Shown: piece by piece, positions 8,471 to 17,139 of the stretch | How positions within the stretch are numbered: the first letter of the stretch is position 1 | How the letters are laid out: every line of letters starts with the position of its first letter | Assembly: GCF_000310225.1 (NCBI RefSeq) | Contig: NZ_AMXF01000018.1 | Span: forward strand, 1 to 38,292 | Direction: 5' to 3' | Source: Thauera phenylacetica B4P | GTDB lineage: Bacteria; Pseudomonadota; Gammaproteobacteria; Burkholderiales; Rhodocyclaceae | DNA length: 38,292 nucleotides | Translations under genes and position numbers: made by a program | The notes under the pieces: generated by a model | Seen by the model: only the letters and a program-made list of their open reading frames with translations | Database searches by the model: none | Told to the model about the DNA's origin: nothing

Positions 8471-9902
8471 TGGGTTTTTTCTCAGCCAAGCGATAAAAAA
8501 TTCTGTGATCTCGTGATAATTCACCGCGTCGGCGTACGGTGGATCAGTTATCCACTGGTCGCAGATTTTTGTCGGGCTCTCTGCTCCGTGAGTAATTACC
8601 TCGATAGACGGGGTCATTGAAAAACCGCGATCTTTGTCCGGGAATGTCTTGTAAAAGATGTTCTCGGTTAGTGTGTAGTTTGAGTATTGGGCGTAGTTGT
8701 ACTGGGTGTTTAGCGCTTGATTAGTAAAAACATGGACTGGACCGCCATCCCACTTCGGGCTTGTACCCCACCCACATAGTTTTGAGTTGAAATCGAGCGT
8801 ATTGGCGAGCCCGAGAAGGGTGTTCGCTCCGGTGGCATGTTTCTTTAGTAGCGCTGAGAAAAGTAACTGCCGTGCATTGAACAGGTGATGCCAATGCGTC
8901 CAGCCGCGCTCGCGAAATAGACGTGTCGTCTCATCACCCGGCTCGATAGCCATGTCTGGCGTCAGACCTTCATGCTGCCAGCGGGCCAGGTTTTCAGACA
9001 CTACGGATTCCAACCTACGTTCACGTTCGAGGTCAGCCTCAGTGGGGGCTGCAAAATACGTCTCCTGGCGAGCCGCGGTTAGGGTTTCCTTCTTGATCCA
9101 CTGGATGCAGTACAACCGCTCCTGGAAAATGTCATCCGGTCGCGGCCTGAACTCGTCCTTCTCCCATCGGCGTATACGGTTGCCTGTCGTTCCATCGGGT
9201 AGGCGGAAGTCGCCGCGCAATGTTTTGATAGGAGTACGGTAAGTCTTGCCGTCCAACTCGTAGATAAGATCGCCATCTTTGACGGTACCCTGGTCGGCTG
9301 CTTTCATTGCAGCATCGGATACACCGCTAAGAATTTCAATTCTGAAACGCTTTTCGACGTGAACCGGCTTGAGTTGCGCAATCACATTGCGCGTCTTGGA
9401 AATGATCCAGTTTGGTGCCATAGGCACCAGCCAGCCCGTCTCTGGACAGCGGGTTTCAAGGCAATACAGATATGCCTTGCTTCGGTTGCCCTGCGCGTCA
9501 TGCTCAATACCTAAGCGTGTGATATCTGCGTCCACCTTCTCGGCAACAGTACGCTGCGCGTTTTCGATTGCGGTACGCTGTTCAGTACTGGCTCCGATAA
9601 TGTTTAAGGCACCCCAGGTCAGCATACAGGCGACGGGATTTAGGTCGGACGCATAGACATCGCAGCCAAGACGTGCTGCCTCGAAGGGAATGGACCCGCC
9701 ACCGCTAAATGTGTCTCCCACGCGGGGGCGATGCCCATACCTTAGGAGACCGAGTTGCTCGACCAGTTCCGGAAACGAATGCGCATTGATGCCTAAGTGC
9801 GCGTAGTGCCGGTTGACAACCGGCCAAACTGGGGAATGGAGCCAGTCCTGATCGACCTCTTCCGGGCGCTTGCATAGGCTCGACTTTTCTTCGTAGCTCC
9901 CG

Positions 9903-9912
9903 AGGGTAGCCA
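9903..9912. repeat. Target-site duplication, left copy (IS copy 1)
   Basis: AGGGTAGCCA directly precedes the IS left end and is repeated exactly at 11214-11223 after the right end. A 10-bp duplication is within the 8-10 bp range usual for ISAs1-family elements. Confidence 0.95.
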
Positions 9913-11213
9913 CAGGGCCTCCGCACTCGGAATGCATTCTCCCTGATCGCATAAGCACCTGAAAATAGTCGTTCACATTCAACATCTTATGCATTCACCT
10001 TGTGGACCCTTCGAAAATCACGTCTACTCTCGTCTTTTGGGCGAAGAGCGTGAGTGCGACGCAGAGGGGTTCCCTGATGAGCTATCTGGACGAAATCGAT
10101 GATCCGCGCAAGCCGAGTAACGGGACCTTGCACGACTTCCGGGAGATCCTGGTGATCCTGATCGCCGCCGTGCTCTCGGATTGCGACACGGTCGAGGACA
10201 TCACCTTCTGGGCGCGCACCAAGGAGGCGTGGTTGCGCCGCTTCCTCGTGCTCAAGAACGGCATCCCGTCCGAGGAGACCTTCCTGCGGATCCTGCGCGC
10301 GCTCGATCCGAAGCAGTTCGAGAACATGTTCCGGCGCTGGGTGGGCGGCGTGGTCGGTGCGCTCAGCGACGATGCGGGCCTGGCTGGCACGATTGCGGTC
10401 GACGGCAAGACCGTGCGCGGCTCGGGCACGGGCGGCGAGAGTGCGATCCACATGGTCAGCGCCTTCGCCACCGAGCTGGGACTGGTGCTCGGCCAGGAGA
10501 AGGTCGCCACCAAGAGCAATGAAATAACGGCGATTCCCGAGCTGCTCGAGGCGCTGTCGATCAAGGGACTGCTGGTCACGATCGACGCGATGGGCTGCCA
10601 GAAAAGCATTGCCAAACAGATCGTTGCGAAGAAGGGCGACTACCTGCTGATGGTCAAGGGTAACCAGCCCAAGTTGCTCGAAGCGATCGAGATCGCCTTC
10701 ATCGACCAGCACGGCGTCGAGTCGGTCGACCGCAGCGCGCTGGTCGAGCGCGGCCATGGACGCACCGTTGGGCAGATCGCCTCGGTGCTGTCGTCCAAGG
10801 GCATCGTCGATCCGGGCGACTGGCCCAAGTGTGTGACGATTGGGCGCATCGACTCCATGCGGGTCGTCGGCGACAAGGAATCCGATCTGGAGCGGCGTTA
10901 CTACATCAGCTCGCGCGCCCTCACCGCCGAGCAACTGGCTGCAGCGGTGCGAGCGCACTGGGGCGTGGAGAACCGGCTTCACTGGATCCTCGACGTCAGC
11001 TTCAGCGAGGACGCCAGCACGGTGGCCAAAGATAATGCGCCGCAGAACCTGTCGATGCTGCGCAAGATCGCGCTCAACATCATCCGCGCCGACAAGACCG
11101 ACACGCGCAAGAGCAGCCTTCGGCTCAAGCGCAAGGGGGCGGCGTGGGATGACGGAGTACGGGAGCGCATGCTGGGGATCAGATCGATATGCTAGGCGAG
11201 TGCGGAGGCCCTG
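9913..11213 (+). mobile_element. ISAs1-family insertion sequence, copy 1 (1301 bp)
   Basis: Both ends carry the terminal inverted repeat CAGGGCCTCCGCACTCG (17 bases identical at the two ends). The element holds one transposase gene on the plus strand, opposite to the host operon. It is flanked by a perfect 10-bp target duplication, so it arrived by a simple insertion. It is nearly identical to copy 2 at 17491-18791 and has the same length, which implies recent movement. It interrupts the DUF1156-type methyltransferase gene and is probably polar on the four operon genes downstream. Confidence 0.95.
10077..11195 (+). CDS. ISAs1-family transposase (copy 1)
   Basis: A 372-aa DDE transposase. It starts MSYLDEIDDPRKPSNG, followed by the helical N-terminal region typical of ISAs1/H-repeat-associated proteins, the first catalytic Asp in TIAVDGKTVRGSG, the second in LVTIDAMGCQKSIAKQI, and the C-terminal signature HWGVENRLHWILDVSFSED, which carries the catalytic Glu. 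The ATG at 10077 is preferred because GAGGGG lies about 8 bases upstream and family members start shortly before the DPR motif. The frame is open from a GTG at 10002, giving 397 aa, but that start has no ribosome-binding site. The gene is intact and ends 18 bases before the IS right end. It differs from copy 2 at a few residues (VDGK against IDGK, ATKS against AAKS). Confidence 0.93.
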   Translation: MSYLDEIDDPRKPSNGTLHDFREILVILIAAVLSDCDTVEDITFWARTKEAWLRRFLVLKNGIPSEETFLRILRALDPKQFENMFRRWVGGVVGALSDDAGLAGTIAVDGKTVRGSGTGGESAIHMVSAFATELGLVLGQEKVATKSNEITAIPELLEALSIKGLLVTIDAMGCQKSIAKQIVAKKGDYLLMVKGNQPKLLEAIEIAFIDQHGVESVDRSALVERGHGRTVGQIASVLSSKGIVDPGDWPKCVTIGRIDSMRVVGDKESDLERRYYISSRALTAEQLAAAVRAHWGVENRLHWILDVSFSEDASTVAKDNAPQNLSMLRKIALNIIRADKTDTRKSSLRLKRKGAAWDDGVRERMLGIRSIC

Positions 11214-11653
11214 AGGGTAGCCAGCGCTCGACGGTACAGCACCAGTTTGTCTTCATCCGTGGCGTCCCGCCGCCAGCCCCGGCCACTGAAGTAGCGCTCC
11301 GGGTCGGCTATGGGGATCATTTCCTGCAGTTTGCCTGCGGAGAACGCATTGGCCGCCAGCGCACGACGGGCCAGTCCCTCGTCGTCAAACGCCATCAGCT
11401 TCTCGAATACGGCGAGGTCGGCTTCCGCGTCGTTCGTGAGTGGCAAATGGCTGCCCAGCACGATCGCGCGCACCAGGATCAATGGTTTCCGGCCTTTCCA
11501 GTAGGAACCAAGGGCAGTCAATGTTTGCGCGGGACCTGCCTTGCGCTCGCGCTGTGCCTCGAAGGAAACCTTTTGTGCCGGAAACACCGTCTCGATCAGT
11601 GCCGGCGCATCTTTCAAGGCCAAAGGCGTGAGGGTGGTGGTTGTTTGCTGCAT
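11192..11653 (-). pseudogene. DUF1156-type DNA methyltransferase, N-terminal fragment (IS-split)
   Basis: This 153-codon frame encodes the native N-terminus of the interrupted methyltransferase: PALIETVFPAQKVSFEAQRE, then GSYWKGRKPLILVRAIVLG, the layout of the DUF1156 domain (a 'P-L-I-E' strand, then a W..R.PL..AR helix). The last six residues (RASALA) and the stop come from the inserted element. The true gene continues at 9912. The ATG at 11653 lies 14 bases after the DarG-like stop, with a weak GAGG upstream. The truncated peptide lacks all SAM-binding and catalytic motifs and cannot methylate DNA; it could be made as a free DUF1156 domain. Confidence 0.85.
11214..11223. repeat. Target-site duplication, right copy (IS copy 1)
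   Basis: AGGGTAGCCA, identical to 9903-9912. On the minus strand it is part of the codons for the ALATL stretch of the methyltransferase. Deleting the IS and one copy joins RRALATL to GSYEEKSSLC in frame. Confidence 0.95.
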
Positions 11654-11667
11654 TCTTTATTGAATCC

Positions 11668-12726
11668 TCAATGGGCATGAGCCATTTCTTGCGACAGCCA
11701 GCCTTGGGAGCGCAACCGCTCTTCGGCAATGGCAAGCTGGCGCGGGGTGAACTGCTGCTTGCGTGCGTTCCAGCCATAGACCTGACGTTCTACGCTCTCG
11801 TGCTGTGTGGCACCCTCGCGGCTCATCACCCAGTGCACTGTGGCCAGGAGTTCTAGCCCGTAAGGCGACTCGAAGCCCTCGACCAGCTTGGTTACGCGCT
11901 CGAAACGGGCGCGGCTGATGTCGTGGTGATCCAGATAATCCTTGGCTTCTTCCACCGCACCGGGCACCAGAGTGAGCGGCTTATCTGGCGCATCGCCGCC
12001 GTCAGCATACCCAGCGATCAAATGGCCTTCCACCGCCTTCAGCACATGGCGCAGGTTCTCGGCATAAGGGCCGTAGTGATGCTTGACGTACTGGAGACGC
12101 AGCGGCTCACCAGCCTCCTGCATGAAATACATCAGCTTGTGGACTTCAAGCAGGGTGACAAAGGGGTCAAGCAGGCCGCCAAGATAGCGCTGCATCAGTT
12201 CCACCAAGGCGGCGCGACCCGCCGTCATTTTGGGTACCTCGCGCACGTGCGCCATCTTGTCGTTGGCCGGAGCCCCCTTCGGCTCAAACACCAGCACGCG
12301 CACGTCGGCAAGCTCTGTCAGTGCGCGCTCAATGCGTGGGCGCACCTCGTTCCAGTCCAGCCCGCCCAGGCCTGCGCCCAGCGGCGGGATGGCGATGGAG
12401 CGAATGCCCTTGTCGCGGATGACATTGACCAGATCGACAAGGCCCGCATCGATGTCTTCAATACGGCTCTTGCCGCGCCAGTGGCGTTTGGTCGGGAAGT
12501 TGATGATGAAGCGCGGCAATGTGAGCTGCCCCGTCTCAAAAACGAACATGCGACCAGGCTGCACCGCTTCGCGTTTGCAGGCGGCCTCGTAAGCCTTGAA
12601 GTTTTCAGGGTAAACGTTCTTGAACTGCAAGGCGATGCCACGCCCCATCACGCCGACGCAATTGACGGTGTTGACCAGTGCGTCGGCCTCACACTGGAGG
12701 ATGTCGCCCGAGGTGTACTCGATCAT
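11668..12726 (-). CDS. darG: DarG-like macrodomain antitoxin (DNA ADP-ribosyl glycohydrolase)
   Basis: A 352-aa protein. Residues 1-155 form a macrodomain beginning MIEYTSGDILQCEADALVN, with the ADP-ribose-binding segments VNCVGVMGRGIALQF and IPPLGAGLGGLDW. DarG of this class removes ADP-ribose from thymidine in DNA. The C-terminal half (LLEVHKLMYFMQEAGEPL, then YVKHHYGPYAENLRHVL) is a helical region that in DarG proteins binds and neutralises DarT; it also recalls the Panacea/SocA-like antitoxin fold. The start at 12726 has GAGAGGAG about 8 bases upstream; longer frames overlap darT and lack support. It lies 17 bases after the DarT stop, the usual toxin-antitoxin order, and 14 bases before the methyltransferase start. 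It is embedded in the Hma-like operon. Confidence 0.92.
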   Translation of the reverse strand: MIEYTSGDILQCEADALVNTVNCVGVMGRGIALQFKNVYPENFKAYEAACKREAVQPGRMFVFETGQLTLPRFIINFPTKRHWRGKSRIEDIDAGLVDLVNVIRDKGIRSIAIPPLGAGLGGLDWNEVRPRIERALTELADVRVLVFEPKGAPANDKMAHVREVPKMTAGRAALVELMQRYLGGLLDPFVTLLEVHKLMYFMQEAGEPLRLQYVKHHYGPYAENLRHVLKAVEGHLIAGYADGGDAPDKPLTLVPGAVEEAKDYLDHHDISRARFERVTKLVEGFESPYGLELLATVHWVMSREGATQHESVERQVYGWNARKQQFTPRQLAIAEERLRSQGWLSQEMAHAH

Positions 12727-12743
12727 GGCTGTGCTCCTCTCAT

Positions 12744-13388
12744 TCAGTAATACCAGTCCGGGCGCACTTCGACCGGAGGCCGGTGTCCGTGCGCCGGAAG
12801 GGCGTTGACGACTTGTCGATAGACCGTGGCCGACTGCACGCCGATGCGCTCGATCAGATGCCACGGAAAATGTTGCTCCAACAGGAACTCGGCTTGTTTG
12901 CCTTCTTTCAGGCCGCCACTCCAGTTGTTCGCCTGCACCGCCGCCCAGTTGATTTCACCAAGACGCGCCAAGTCATTACGGTCTTCAAAGAAATACGATC
13001 CGGCGTTTGATAGCGTGAAGGCCCAGCGAGCGGGTTGCGCGTTGGCCCAGGCCACAACTGCGCCCAAATCTGCTTGCAAGTGGATGATGGACGCTTGCCC
13101 ACCTTGGTAAGCCAGTTCTGCGTTGCGTCGGTGGATCAAATACAGCATCACGGATCGCGGGCAGAAGTAAAACGGCACGCAGGCACCGACGAACAAGCCG
13201 GGATGACTTGCAAGCTGAAGCTCAGTCAAACGACGCTGCTTGATGTGGTTCATCCCAATCATCGTTCCGCCCAGCGCCTGGGCTTGCACCACTGCGTCCG
13301 ACAAGAGGCCACCTGTTGCGACGATGGAGGGCAGACGATCCACGTGGGCAATGTGGTAGATCTTCGGCTGCGGGGGCACGGCGTTCAT
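12744..13388 (-). CDS. darT: DarT-like DNA thymidine ADP-ribosyltransferase toxin
   Basis: A 214-aa protein of the DarT (formerly DUF4433) family. The NAD-binding segment IYHIAHVDRLPSIVATGGL is near the N-terminus, a core strand VPFYFCPRSVMLYLIHRR lies at about 71-88, and the likely catalytic Glu is E167 in GKQAEFLLE, matching the family's 'AEFL' motif. DarT uses NAD+ to ADP-ribosylate thymidine in single-stranded DNA, stalling replication, and DarTG can act as an abortive-infection system (established for the family). The start at 13388 overlaps the DUF3780 stop (ATGA), with GGAG 10 bases upstream. The open frame extends to 13718 but only through the neighbour's antiframe. Catalytic residues look intact, so loss of DarG should be toxic. 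Confidence 0.92.
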   Translation of the reverse strand: MNAVPPQPKIYHIAHVDRLPSIVATGGLLSDAVVQAQALGGTMIGMNHIKQRRLTELQLASHPGLFVGACVPFYFCPRSVMLYLIHRRNAELAYQGGQASIIHLQADLGAVVAWANAQPARWAFTLSNAGSYFFEDRNDLARLGEINWAAVQANNWSGGLKEGKQAEFLLEQHFPWHLIERIGVQSATVYRQVVNALPAHGHRPPVEVRPDWYY

Positions 13389-14011
13389 GGCGCTTCGTCT
13401 CCGAACAGCCCTAATGAGGCCTGGGCAACTTCCTGTTCCGGCTTGCCGCGTCGGGCACGAGGAGCGAGCAGTTCGCTCTGTGCCACATCGCCCAAGGCGT
13501 GTTTGAGCGCTGCGCGCCAGCCCTTGCCCGCATCCATCACGCCGCCGGTGCTCATGGCCGTCATGCCAAACAGCCACCAGCGTTCCTCCGGGCGCAGCGC
13601 CAACCAGTTGCGCACGGCGACTGGAATCTTCTCCATCTCCATCTGCTCGACGGCCCAGGCCAGTACGCATAATTCCTTGCCGAGCAAGCGATCCACTGGG
13701 TTGTCGCCGACCTTCCACGCACCGGGCTTGATGCCATGCGCGGCCAGACGAGCGTTGAAGGCTCGTTGAACTTCGGCGCGGATGGCGGTCCAGCGCGGGC
13801 GATCCAGCAGAACGCGGTCAATCACCGCGTTGTCGTTGCTTGCCGACTGCAAGCCGAGGTGCTCACTGATCTGAACTTTGCCCGTGCTGGCCTTGGGAAT
13901 AACGACCTTGAAGTGATGAGGATCAGAAGTCGCAGGCACGCCAAAACCCAGCGTGTGCAGCACTTGCGCACGCGCCTTGGGCGATAGTGTGTTACCTGCA
14001 ACTTTGGCCAT
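13385..14011 (-). CDS. DUF3780-type anti-phage-associated protein
   Basis: A 208-aa soluble protein that I recognise as the DUF3780 type often found between DUF499 and DUF1156 genes in anti-phage loci. It begins MAKVAGNTLSPKARAQ. The core holds RWTAIRAEVQRAFN and a tryptophan-rich segment (AVRNWLALRPEERWWLFGM); the tail is basic and low in complexity (APRARRGKPEQE). Two ATGs are possible. The one at 14017 overlaps the DUF499 stop (ATGA) but lies only one base from the perfect AGGAGG. The one at 14011 is spaced 7 bases from it, so 14011 is preferred. Molecular role unknown; it is probably a structural or specificity partner of the ATPase/methyltransferase complex (inference). Confidence 0.85.
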   Translation of the reverse strand: MAKVAGNTLSPKARAQVLHTLGFGVPATSDPHHFKVVIPKASTGKVQISEHLGLQSASNDNAVIDRVLLDRPRWTAIRAEVQRAFNARLAAHGIKPGAWKVGDNPVDRLLGKELCVLAWAVEQMEMEKIPVAVRNWLALRPEERWWLFGMTAMSTGGVMDAGKGWRAALKHALGDVAQSELLAPRARRGKPEQEVAQASLGLFGDEAP

Positions 14012-14013
14012 CC

Positions 14014-17000
14014 TCATTCCTCCTGATTGATGTCGCCCGGCTTGAGTTCGATTCCGGCCAGCTTGGCGAACTCTTTGAGTGCAAAGCCGGTATCGAAGGC
14101 GATTCCGTCGGCAATGGCAATGTTGAGCGGGGCGTCCGGCTCCTTGAGCACATCGCGCAGGCTGTTGACGACGCCTTCGATGATGGCGGCGGTGACTTCG
14201 CGCTCCTGGAAGCGCACGGTTACGGTGTTCTCGCCCTCACCGATTTCGACGCGCACACCCTTGAAGCGCGTACCCGGCTGATCGCGGAAACGGTTGATGA
14301 TGCTGAAGACGCGGTCGGTCGTGTCGAGAGCAACACGCTTGCTTTGCAGGCGCGCGGGCTTACTGTCGACGATCTGCACCGTCTTGTCGCCGCTGGCAGG
14401 AATCTGGAAATCCGCTGTCTTGTTAGCCTCGCCCGCGCGGGCGAACACCAGCAGGCGGCAACTTGCTGAACCGATCTCAAACGGCGCGTCGTAGCGGGTG
14501 CCGTCCTTGGGGTTAGAGCCGTCCAGGGTGTAGTAGATGTCAGCGTGCGGCGTGGCGGCCAGGGTGACACGGCGCTTGTCAGCGGCTGGTTCGACCTGAT
14601 GACGGATCTTGAGATCGGCGAGCCAGCGGGTGGCTGGGCCGCTTTCATAGCGCCCGGTGGGTTCCTTCACGACAAAGTAGACCGTGCCCTCGCCAGTGGC
14701 GAAGTTGTCCAGGTCTTCGACCTTGTTGTCCTTGTCTGAAACGTCGGGTTTGTTCGACCAGTAGACGACAGGGCTGTCACCCGCGTGGCGCGGGGTGAGG
14801 CTCAGCACCGTCTCGCCGGTGTCCGGCTTGACGTTGACGATGGAGACGTTGACGGTGGCTTTGTCCTTGGGGAATGGCCCCTTCTCGATGTAGCCATCCT
14901 CCCCCAAGCGCCAGCGGCCTTGTTTCAGGGCTTCGGCCTTGAGCGCATCCAAGCCGCTGGCACCCGGCATCCACGGCCAAATCGGAGAGCATTTGGCACG
15001 GGTAGCAACGTCCTTCCAGGGGGTGCGACGGCTGTCCTTGCCAGATGGCCACAGGTACTCCTCAGCCTGCGCGAAGCATTCGTCGAAGTTGTCCTTGCTT
15101 AGTTCGGCCACGAGCTTGTAGTCGGCTCGTGGGCTGGCCAGTAGTTTTTCGATCTGCGTCTCGGCGGACTGATCACCTTGGCCGAGCTTCAGCCCTTGAT
15201 CAATGGTGACCCCGGCCAGCACGTCGCGCCCGTCCATCGGGTCATTGCCGGGGAAATACAGGCGGTTGTAGGCCGCCGACAACGCCTTGCCGAAGCGATC
15301 CTCGGATTCTTCGAGGCGGTCACGAGCTTCCTCGAACAAGGTGTCGCCCGACCTGAGGCGCTTGTGGATCTGCTCGATTGCGTACAGCTCGCGCAGCCGC
15401 TCTTCGACCGCGTCGGCCAGCAGACTGTCCTGGCCGCTCAGCACCAGCAGGTTGTTCTTCTCCTGCTGGTAGTCGAAGAAGTTCTGTAATTCGCTGGGCG
15501 GCACCTTGCCATCGGGCTTGATGACGATCAGCGTGCGCGGGCCGGCGAGCTTGAGCTCATCCAGCCTGGGCAGCACCTGCACGTCCTGATAAGCAATCTT
15601 GTTGGCCGGCGCGAGGATGCCTGAGAGGCGATTGATGAGCGCCTGATCGACCTTGGGTTGCGGAACTTCCTTGGCGTTGCGCTCGATCTGGCGCGACAGG
15701 TTCTCGGTTTCCTTGATGAAGAAGCGTTGCTCTTCACGGTGGAGGTACCACGCCGACTCGCGCAGGCGCTGCATGGCCTGAAGAAATTCGTCGGGCTTGC
15801 GCTGGGGTGCAGCCAGGAACTCGATCAGTTCACTTTCCGTCAGCCCGATACGTCCCCCGACAGCGCGGGACAGGCTGGATGACAGCAGCAAGGTCATGAG
15901 CTGCTGTGCGGCATCGCCCGCCAGGTCGGCGTCGATGTGCTCTGCAATGGCGTTGCCCGCGTCGGCGATATCGCGCGTCACCGCTGGCATCAGCTTGGGT
16001 GCAATACGCTCGATCTCATCCTTGACCTGCTCGTCGTTCAAGTTGAGATGCTGCGTGCCGATCAGGAAGACGTCGTCGGCTTCGCGCTCATCAACACTCT
16101 TGAGCAGGCGCGCGGTGAACTGCATCAGGCCACGAGTCTGGCGGAAGCCTTCGTTCTCTTTGAATAGCGCGACAAGGTGCTTGAAGGACGGGTGGAAGGG
16201 ATACGTTTCCCGGACCTGCTCGGCGATCTGCTCGATGCTGCTGGCGACGATGTAGCCGCCATCCTCGGCCTTCTTGATCTGCTGTGCGTACTCTTCAGCG
16301 ATGTCAGAAACGACACGTTCGTCTGGCAGTTCGTCGATGAGGCGCTTCTTCAGGATTTCGTAGATTTCGTTGCCCGCCAGTTGCACCGGCGTGATGGTCA
16401 TCGCCTGACGGCGGGTTTCCTGCTGTAGGTTGGAAATGGCGTCGGCCAGCGCCTTGGTTTGGGCCTTGTAGCTGCCAGAGAGGTTGGCAACCACGATGGC
16501 GCAGTTGGGCAACTCCAGCGCCGCACTCATCAGGCTGGAAAGGCTGTAGACCGCCATGTTGGCCAGCGTTCCCTGACCGAACACCTGCGTGCTGGCGTTG
16601 TCGAGATAGGGCGGCAGTTCGTCGAGCAGAATCAGCGTCGGCTTGTCGCCGATGATTTCCTTCCATTGTCGCTGATCGACGGCCTTGGGGCCATTCGCCC
16701 AATAGGGTCTGATGGCTTCAGCAGCTCCAAGCTGGGTGGCGATCTCGCCCCAGATGAAGTTGTCGGGATTGTTGCGACCGTTGAACGCAGCAATGCGCGC
16801 CTGACCGAACTCGATGCGCGAGGCCAGATCCGCAGGCAGAACATCCTTGCGCAGATGCAAATGGCGGGCGAGCAAGCCCAGCGCGATCATCATGTGCGTC
16901 TTACCGCCACCCATCGCTTGGGTCAGCTCGAAGACGGCCTGGTCGGATTTGCCGGACAGTCGCAATAGACCTTCACGGAAAAGCTGATCCATGCCGTGGG

Positions 17001-17139
17001 TGACGAAGTTGCGCGAGAAGAACTCGCTGCCGTCGCCCGCGTCATTGATGAGGTCTGCGAGGTTCTCGATCCCCTGGCTCATCCGGTAGTCACGGATAAC
17101 GGGATTAAACCGGCATGCTTGCTTGACCGTCTTGATCAT
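14014..17139 (-). CDS. DUF499-type AAA+ ATPase (Hma/BREX BrxC-like)
   Basis: A 1041-aa protein. Walker A is AMGGGKTH at 75-82, the GGGKTH form of DUF499/BrxC-PglY-like ATPases, and Walker B is LILLDELPPYL at about 169-179. Further motifs include NCAIVVANLSGSY and DVFLIGTQHLNL. The C-terminal third is beta-rich, with a chitobiase-like segment (DIYYTLDGSNPKDGTRY), as I would expect in this family. The start at 17139 is set by the ATGA overlap with the regulator gene; the frame remains open to 17367 only through that gene's antiframe. In Hma-like and BREX-like loci this large ATPase is essential and thought to assemble on DNA; its exact role is not settled. The gene looks full length and intact. 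Confidence 0.93.
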   Translation of the reverse strand: MIKTVKQACRFNPVIRDYRMSQGIENLADLINDAGDGSEFFSRNFVTHGMDQLFREGLLRLSGKSDQAVFELTQAMGGGKTHMMIALGLLARHLHLRKDVLPADLASRIEFGQARIAAFNGRNNPDNFIWGEIATQLGAAEAIRPYWANGPKAVDQRQWKEIIGDKPTLILLDELPPYLDNASTQVFGQGTLANMAVYSLSSLMSAALELPNCAIVVANLSGSYKAQTKALADAISNLQQETRRQAMTITPVQLAGNEIYEILKKRLIDELPDERVVSDIAEEYAQQIKKAEDGGYIVASSIEQIAEQVRETYPFHPSFKHLVALFKENEGFRQTRGLMQFTARLLKSVDEREADDVFLIGTQHLNLNDEQVKDEIERIAPKLMPAVTRDIADAGNAIAEHIDADLAGDAAQQLMTLLLSSSLSRAVGGRIGLTESELIEFLAAPQRKPDEFLQAMQRLRESAWYLHREEQRFFIKETENLSRQIERNAKEVPQPKVDQALINRLSGILAPANKIAYQDVQVLPRLDELKLAGPRTLIVIKPDGKVPPSELQNFFDYQQEKNNLLVLSGQDSLLADAVEERLRELYAIEQIHKRLRSGDTLFEEARDRLEESEDRFGKALSAAYNRLYFPGNDPMDGRDVLAGVTIDQGLKLGQGDQSAETQIEKLLASPRADYKLVAELSKDNFDECFAQAEEYLWPSGKDSRRTPWKDVATRAKCSPIWPWMPGASGLDALKAEALKQGRWRLGEDGYIEKGPFPKDKATVNVSIVNVKPDTGETVLSLTPRHAGDSPVVYWSNKPDVSDKDNKVEDLDNFATGEGTVYFVVKEPTGRYESGPATRWLADLKIRHQVEPAADKRRVTLAATPHADIYYTLDGSNPKDGTRYDAPFEIGSASCRLLVFARAGEANKTADFQIPASGDKTVQIVDSKPARLQSKRVALDTTDRVFSIINRFRDQPGTRFKGVRVEIGEGENTVTVRFQEREVTAAIIEGVVNSLRDVLKEPDAPLNIAIADGIAFDTGFALKEFAKLAGIELKPGDINQEE

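Larger units (their letters stand above)
7388..9912 (-). pseudogene. DUF1156-type DNA methyltransferase, C-terminal fragment (IS-split)
   Basis: This is the larger part (about 838 codons) of a DNA adenine methyltransferase gene cut by the insertion sequence at 9913-11213. The frame stays open to 9994 into the IS end, giving an 868-codon ORF. It keeps SAM motif I, DTFSGGGSIPFEAARLG, and catalytic motif IV, DPPY (ITDPPYADAVNY), about 390 residues later; the I-before-IV order and large insert fit DUF1156-type enzymes. Joining it to the fragment at 11214-11653 after removing the IS and one target copy gives a continuous protein of about 984 aa. In Hma-like or BREX-like logic this enzyme would mark self DNA. 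The fragment lacks the native start and ~147 N-terminal residues; expression would need a start within the IS end, so activity is doubtful. Base composition is uneven, with an AT-richer stretch from about 8440 to 9700. Confidence 0.88.

Noticed and set aside
9987-10982. A 331-codon minus-strand frame inside the IS (also at 17565-18560)
   Set aside because: It is the antisense of the DDE transposase and appears in both copies only because the element is duplicated.
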